Below, in pieces: positions 58,601-64,000 of a stretch of 64,000 bases of DNA. Source of the stretch: Lactarius indigo (taxonomy: Eukaryota; Basidiomycota; Agaricomycetes; Russulales; Russulaceae); the NCBI GenBank assembly GCA_025766275.1, contig JAFKAC010000091.1, positions 124,001 to 188,000 on the forward strand, written 5' to 3'. The notes beneath the pieces are model-generated. The model had not been told where the DNA came from. It ran no database searches and saw only the letters and a list, made by a program, of their open reading frames with translations. Position 1 is the first letter of the stretch; each line of letters opens with the position of its first letter. Both the position numbers and the translations under genes were made by a program.

Positions 58601-59512
58601 CAGCAGGTAAATCATTTCGGTGGTCAATACGGTACTCCGCTACATGCATCAGTACTCGGGGGGCACATCAAGGTTGCTCAGATACTACTCGAGCGTAACG
58701 CGGAGGTCAATGCCTCAAATGACGACCTCGGATATACCCCATTACACATGGCATCGGATGCTGAAAACCCTGATTTTGTGCAGTTATTACTAAACCACAG
58801 TGCGGATGCGCGCGTACGGGACAACAGCGGGAGAACACCTCTACATTTGGCGGCATCTCTCGAGACCCTCGAGGTAATTCGGATACTATTCAAGAGCAAT
58901 GTAGAGGTCAATTCCCGGGACGGCGATGGATTTACCCCATTACACCGAGCAACAAAGACCGGAAATCATGATATTGTGCGGCTACTGCTGGACCACGACG
59001 CAGATGTGGGTGCGCGCGATAGTAGCGGGTACACTCCACTCCATATAGCATCATACCGTGGTCACCTCAAGGTTGCTCGGGTGCTGCTGGAGCGCAGTCC
59101 AGAGATCAACTCCCAGGACGACCGCCGAGCTACCCCGTTACACAGAGCATCGAAGGGTGGAAGCCCTGATGTCGCGCGGTTGTTGCTGATCCACGGCGCA
59201 GATGTGCACATGCGGGACGAGAGGGGAAACACTCCGCTGCATTTGGCGGCGGCTAACGGGAACCTCGAGGTTACTCGGGTATTACTCGAGCACGATGTAG
59301 AGGTAGATTCCCGGAATGACAAGGGATCGACCCCATTACTCCGAGCAGCAGAGGGTAGGTGGGGAGGAGACTTAGACATTGTGCGGGTCTTGCTGGACCA
59401 CGGTGCGGATGCGCAGGCACGCAACCACCTTGGATTGACCGGATCCGAACTAGCAACTGGCCGGCGACAGCAGGAGATTATACAATTGTTATCTAACCAC
59501 GCCGCGGAATGA
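55678..59512 (+). pseudogene. Goodbye-NACHT-ankyrin NLR-like receptor 1 (complete but for one in-frame TGA)
   Basis: Exons: 55678-55965, 56022-56072, 56128-56323, 56372-56650, 56722-56781, 56835-57005, 57064-57088, 57143-57739, 57793-59512 (1128 codons). Order: a fungal STAND Goodbye domain (ATSSTNFATVFTAALEAY, RWLDPTVNVLYAFSTTLG), a coiled-coil with repeated VDxKVEG units, and a NACHT domain. Walker A (GKPGSGKSIL) is split over a 25-bp exon, and Walker B is IYLIMDALDECP. A winged-helix-like region follows, then about eight ankyrin repeats (58617-59460). A TGA at 58355-58357 lies in frame between NACHT and ankyrins, where Trp is expected (AQH-stop-VAHAQ). Fungal STAND proteins of this type are thought to act in non-self recognition and regulated cell death. 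If the stop is real the product is a repeatless Goodbye-NACHT protein. Confidence 0.85.
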
Positions 59513-59929
59513 GCAAACGGGACGTAATATGGTATCTTCGTTGACTTAGCGATGTAAACGTGACGATTCCTTTGTTTACTGTACATTCTTACTGGATTGA
59601 TTCGCCGAAACCAATATTATGCTGCGAAATCATACGCGCGTTCCCTCCACTTCCGAAATTCCGGTCATACTATATGACATGTTAACTATTATCACGCAAC
59701 CGCTGCCAACTCGTGTTCCCTTAGAGACAGTCAAGTTCATATCGACTACCATACAGGTGTTCAGCGATGAGGGTCACTAAGGCTGTAGAATTCTTCTATA
59801 GGGTGCTCCGAGGAATGGGCCAGCCTTCAGTAACGGCTCTTCGAAGTCCCGGCCTTTGCCTCTGCGGCAAAGGGATAGTCAGTATATCCCTCGGCGCCTG
59901 TGCTATAGAGTGTCTCGCATTTAGGTTGT
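59513..59929. other. Region between NLR-1 and OYE copy 6
   Basis: No gene. A weak remnant resembling the CTP1 3' end and OYE 3' flank (AATTCTTCTATAGGG to AAGGGATAGTCAGTATATCC) appears from about 59765. Confidence 0.45.
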
Positions 59930-61079
59930 GCGAGCTCGATGTTCTCCTTCAGGAGATCAGGCTGTCAAAACGGACTAATCAGTGCGGAGTTCGACGTGAA
60001 TCGGACCAGTCGATACCGACATTTGCGATAAAGTGGCGCGCAAACGAAACGAGGCCGCCTTCGTTCTTGATCGTCTCCACAGCGGAGTCGCGCGCAAGTC
60101 GGTATTAGCGATGTACGGCCCGACGCCCCATATGTCGCGTAGGACTTTGTTTGACGCTCCACTTGAGTTGTCACTGGCGGGAGGGTCCAAAACGTGGATG
60201 TATGCAAAATCAGGATGATTGTCGCGGATGCGCGTGACGAGCTCTGCATACGTCAGGATCGGGTCCGGCATCCCTATCCTTGAAAACTGGCGTCGTCCAT
60301 CCCCATCAACAGCAGCCGACGTAAGCGGGGAAACAAACTTACCCTGTAATTTCAGATACGGGCTGAAACATATGCCGACTTTATTCGCTCCTGCCGCTTT
60401 GACCACCGCGTCCGTAACTTCCAGTACGAAGCGCAGACGGTTCTCGGGCGAGCCGCCGTACTCGTCCGTCCGCTTATTCGTGACGGGCTGGAGGAACTGG
60501 TCCGGGAGGTAGCCGCTTGCCGAGCGGATCTCAACTCCATCGAACCCCGCTTTCAACACCTCATTTTCTGCGGCGGTCGCGTATAGCTGCACTTATTCCT
60601 TAATCTCTGCGACGGTCAGCGCGCGCGGCGTCTCGTGGCCCTCCAGTGTGATGGCTCTCGGCGCGACGGCCTCGTAGTCGCCCGCTTTCCGGAGGATGTC
60701 GCTCTCGGTTACACGCCCGAGGACCCAGAGCACTGAATAAATGAACGATCCATTTGCATGTACCGCGTTCGTGATCTAAGAAAACAATAGGAAAAAAAAC
60801 GTCAGAGAAGAAAGGTAAGCGAACCGATTTCTACCCCGCGATCTGTTCGTCGGAACGGATGTTGGTGGATCCGCCTGCATGCAGGGCAATGAACATTCCC
60901 TCGCTGATGGCGAGAGTGCTGCAGGTGCTGGTGCGTTGCTTGTAGTATTCGAGGCCGAGCGGACCGTGGACATATCGCTCGTCGGCGCGGGTCTGCTTCA
61001 TGGGATCCAAGACGACTCGGGTGCTGCAGGCTGGCGGTGCCAACCTGGGCTGGAATAGTTTTGGGACGGGAGCGGCCAT
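59930..61079 (-). pseudogene. Old Yellow Enzyme-family oxidoreductase, copy 6 (dead)
   Basis: Same exon layout as the other copies, but damaged. Exon 1 has small deletions that garble the segment after LFQP and remove part of the VPGIW region, and its last Trp codon is TAG (60831-60833). Exon 2 has a TAA in place of a Tyr codon (60593-60595, GAA-TAA-GTG). Exon 3 is frameshifted after VRD-type sequence. The remaining active-site stretch reads EIRSASGY (His to Arg, Asn to Ser), and the barrel motif is [15 protein letters not shown]. Confidence 0.85.
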
Positions 61080-62915
61080 GTGAGCTATGCGGGGCGGCGA
61101 AATGCGATCAATAATTTCGGAACGGCCCACAATTTATGCGGCAAGTCATGGGGGGCATGTCTTTCAGCAATGATGATTAATCTTCTTGTTTATCACCGAC
61201 GATATTGGGCGCATGATGGAGGCGTCTGTCCTAAATTGCAGAATCAAGGTCAGCTTCGAGACGTCGTTGACGTGATTTTCACCATCGTGACTTTGGCAAA
61301 CTCTTGGAGGAAATATGTTACATTGTATCGCGCCGAGAAAAAGAGCTAGGCTGGCTCCTGCGGCCCATTTTTCTTTTGACTGCCCACACTAGAAGTGTAC
61401 CCGGTCCAGTTCCCAAATCGAACTGTATGTACATTTTGTGAACTATGCATCTGGCCGCGCGACCGCTTCAAGCTTAGCCTTGATCTCGTCGTGACGCGTG
61501 CGAGTGGCTCAGGCCTTCGACACTGAGCCCAGCGGGAATTGATCTTTCCCAAGACAAAAATGCGAAAAATCCCCAATAGAGTACAAAACACATTTGACGA
61601 CTATTGTCTTCCACACCTTCCATCAAAGACTCCAAGGTGAACTATAGAGATTTATGGCGCGGAGTCAGTCGAATATGTACAACGCGTGAGCGTTGGAGGT
61701 CCAGAGTAGAGCGTATGGTGCAGATATTATTCCATAGATAACCGGTTTGACTACGGTAATATTATGATTATGTAATATGTCGGTCTAGCCTCTTTGCCGG
61801 ACTGTATACGTTCCGGGCTGAATCCCAACATGAGCTCCTTCAAGTGGCAAGCTCCAAAGTCAAGCAAGAACTCAAGTCCAAAGTTTTACTGTACAGTAAG
61901 TTCAAGCTCCAGACGTGAGGATCACGAGATTGGTCACGCCGCTTGACTGTCAGTCCACGTGACTCAGCGCGTCTTGGTGTACGGATGCTCCTTCAAGTTT
62001 CCCTCCGTCATTTCCACCCTACATTGACCAAAAGATATTTAATTCTCACATTTTCCACCCATTTAAAACATATCTGGTACGAACATTGTTAAGACTTATT
62101 GTAAAGAGACTAGTCTCTGGCGATAGTGATGTTCCTCAGCGCTCAGCCTCTGAGGTGTCAGCCCTCAAGAAGCCTTGAAGCCCGCGCCTTTCTGCCAGAC
62201 TGTGGCATCACGCTGTCCATCCTGTCCACGATCCAATGGAATCCTGTGCTCCTCGAGCATCCAACGTAGCCACCCTCAGTTCCCGCCCGTTGATTCAGGT
62301 AACACGTTTACCCCCTGTGCTCTCTCACGAGGGCAGGCGAGACGGTCGGACGTCGTTAAGGATGGGCTACTGCATCTCTCTGCTCTAATTCGTCGTGTTT
62401 GAGCCACCGTCGGCGAGCGGCTGGGCGTGTGATCTTACCCTGCAGAGCGTCTTGACGGTCATTCTGCGACGATGACAGCTGTGACTCTCGTAAATGGAGT
62501 AGAAGGATGCACGCGTTAGGATGTAGACGGACCGTCGACCACTTCCTTGCCCTTGTCACTACTTCGCCAACTGGCGCGCGGTACGCCAAGTTGGACACGG
62601 GAGCCGAGTGCCAAGATGGGTTCCTCATGGACGCTGTTCGATTCTCACACTCGCACCTTGTTCTTGAACAGCGAACGAATCTAGGTGTCGTGTCTTTCAT
62701 GCGGGTCTATTCCATCTTGGGCTGAATGTCATTGTATGTGTGCGTCTATCATACTGGCTCCCTGGGAATATTAATGCGAGGCGGCTATCTGTCAGAAACA
62801 CGTCCCTACCGTAACTATGTGTTGGTGTAATAAGTACCCTCTGGTACCCCCCCCCTTGCGACTTTCTCTCTATCCCTAAGTACCTAAACAAGCCCCTTCC
62901 GAGTCAACTAGCACC
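61080..62915. repeat. Intergenic block: OYE upstream flank joined to duplicated P450-NLR spacer
   Basis: 61080-61370 resembles the upstream flank of the other OYE copies. From about 61385 it switches to the block seen at 54340-55677, without a P450 body, so the downstream flank of a P450 was copied together with NLR-2. No gene is supported in between. Confidence 0.6.
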
Positions 62916-64000
62916 ATGTCCCAAGTTCCGTCTACTGCCACCTCTTCCACAAACTTTCCGACGATCTTTGCAGCTGCTTTAGAAGAATACAAGCGCCAGA
63001 CAAAGAGGGACATTGCTTCCCATCCCCTAGCCACCCGGCTGCAGTCCTGCGATTCTCCCAGTGACATTCTCTCCATGCTTCGGGCCCAATTCCAGACGTC
63101 TGATCGATATCGGGCTGCCAATGAAAGGTGGACAAAGTGGCTCGATCCCACTGTGAATGTCATGTGCGCGTTCTCTGCGACCCTCGGTAACGGTGTTGGA
63201 CTGGTAATTGCGAAACTTGAGTCACTCAAGATCTACCCTCTGATGTGTGTCATTACAGATATTCCCACCATCAAATGCGATCTTTGTTGGGATTGGCGTC
63301 CTCCTCCAAGTGAGCATCATCTTTAACCTATGTGTTCTGACGATATATTTATCCCTTAGGCCATCAAGGATGTCCGCGCTAGCCAAGATGCTCTTGTAGA
63401 CCTGTTTGGCCGCTTGGAGAACTTCTTTAAACGGCTTGAACAATATATCGAGGTCCGGCCAACGGCAGCTATGACGGACATTATCGTAAAGATCATGGCT
63501 GAGGTCCTCTCGATCCTTGGGATCGTGACGAAGGAGGTCGGGCAGGGGCGAACGAGTATGTCCTTTTCTATCGATAAATCGCCCAAAAATGACCGTCGTA
63601 CAGAGGCGTATCTGAAGAAGCTGATTGGAAGGAAGGACGTGGAAGACGCGCTTCACCGCCTGGACCAATGGACTCAAGAGGAGGCTCGCATGGCAGCAAT
63701 AGAAGCCCTGAGGATCACCCGTGGCATTGATGACAAGGTCAAGGGCGTGGATGAAAAGGTGGAAGCCGTCGATGGGAGGGTGCGGGTTGTTGATATCAAA
63801 ATAGACGGTATCGATGGTAAGATGCAGAGCGTCGACGGCCAGATACAAGGCGTCGACCACAAAGTCGGTTCAGTCATCGAAGGTCTGTTATACCCGCATT
63901 ACCCGGCCCCGGGCCCGAATAGTCCTCAGCCTTTTACTGGTTAGATGTAAAAAAGAACGGAGTAGCAATTCAACAAGTGGTCAACCAAGTCAGCGACATG
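62916..64000 (+). CDS. Goodbye-NACHT NLR-like receptor 2 (partial, runs off the window)
   Basis: Exons: 62916-63203, 63259-63309, 63360-63555, 63604-63882, 63945 onward past 64000. Exon lengths of the first four match NLR-1 exactly (288, 51, 196, 279), and no stop or frameshift is present. The Goodbye domain has SSTNFPTIFAAALEEYKRQ, LDPTVNVMCAFSATLGNG and AMTDIIVKIMAEVLSILGIV. The coiled-coil has VDEKVEAVDGRVRVVD. The NACHT and any repeats lie beyond the window. It appears intact so far, and it is the closer relative of the NLR piece fused to P450 copy 1. Confidence 0.82.

Noticed and set aside
1..64000. CRISPR arrays, operons, ribosome-binding sites, rRNA and tRNA genes
   Set aside because: The window is eukaryotic; no direct-repeat array was seen and no tRNA cloverleaf could be recognised by eye. 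A tRNAscan-type search was not possible.

Overview
The window looks like a chromosome segment of an agaricomycete fungus, most likely a wood-decay polypore-type basidiomycete. The reasons are very short introns (mostly 47-68 bp), genes with many exons including microexons, DUF6535 membrane proteins, a hydrophobin, a Goodbye-NACHT-ankyrin NLR-like receptor, and a Ty3/Gypsy chromovirus. The species cannot be named from the sequence alone. Exon structures given here were worked out by hand from splice signals, reading phase and recalled family motifs; no alignment or database search was run.

Left part (1-14.6 kb): the 3' end of a chromodomain Gypsy element (pol end, an extra zinc-knuckle ORF, 3' LTR to 2414). 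It is followed by three conserved multi-exon genes: the ER-lumenal Hsp70 LHS1 (ends in HDEL), a Munc13-type MUN/C2 trafficking protein, and, convergent to it, a GMC oxidoreductase.

Middle (15.2-28.4 kb): an old segmental duplication. Two DUF6535 membrane-protein genes alternate with one apparently functional and two broken KRE6/SKN1-type GH16 glucan-synthesis genes, with a hydrophobin between them. The first DUF6535 copy carries three lesions; the second carries one, near its C-terminus.

Conserved pair (28.7-31.0 kb): HEM4 and the mitochondrial citrate carrier CTP1 are divergent over a 173-bp spacer. An Old Yellow Enzyme (OYE) gene lies tail-to-tail with CTP1, followed by an RNase III-like gene and, after a gene-poor gap, a divergent CAX-type Ca2+/H+ exchanger.

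Right part (40.4-64 kb): a repeated module made of a P450, a Goodbye-NACHT-ankyrin NLR, the 3' end of CTP1 and an OYE. With the copy beside CTP1 there are six OYE copies: five open, one dead. Their substrate-binding His/Asn motif differs from copy to copy. Three modules contain the same NLR-to-CTP1 breakpoint, one also has a P450-to-NLR breakpoint and a 286-bp inverted-repeat insertion. One P450 is intact (542 aa), one NLR is complete apart from a single in-frame TGA, and a second NLR runs off the window end. The region reads as an actively rearranging cluster in which NLR, P450 and flavoenzyme genes are amplified together.
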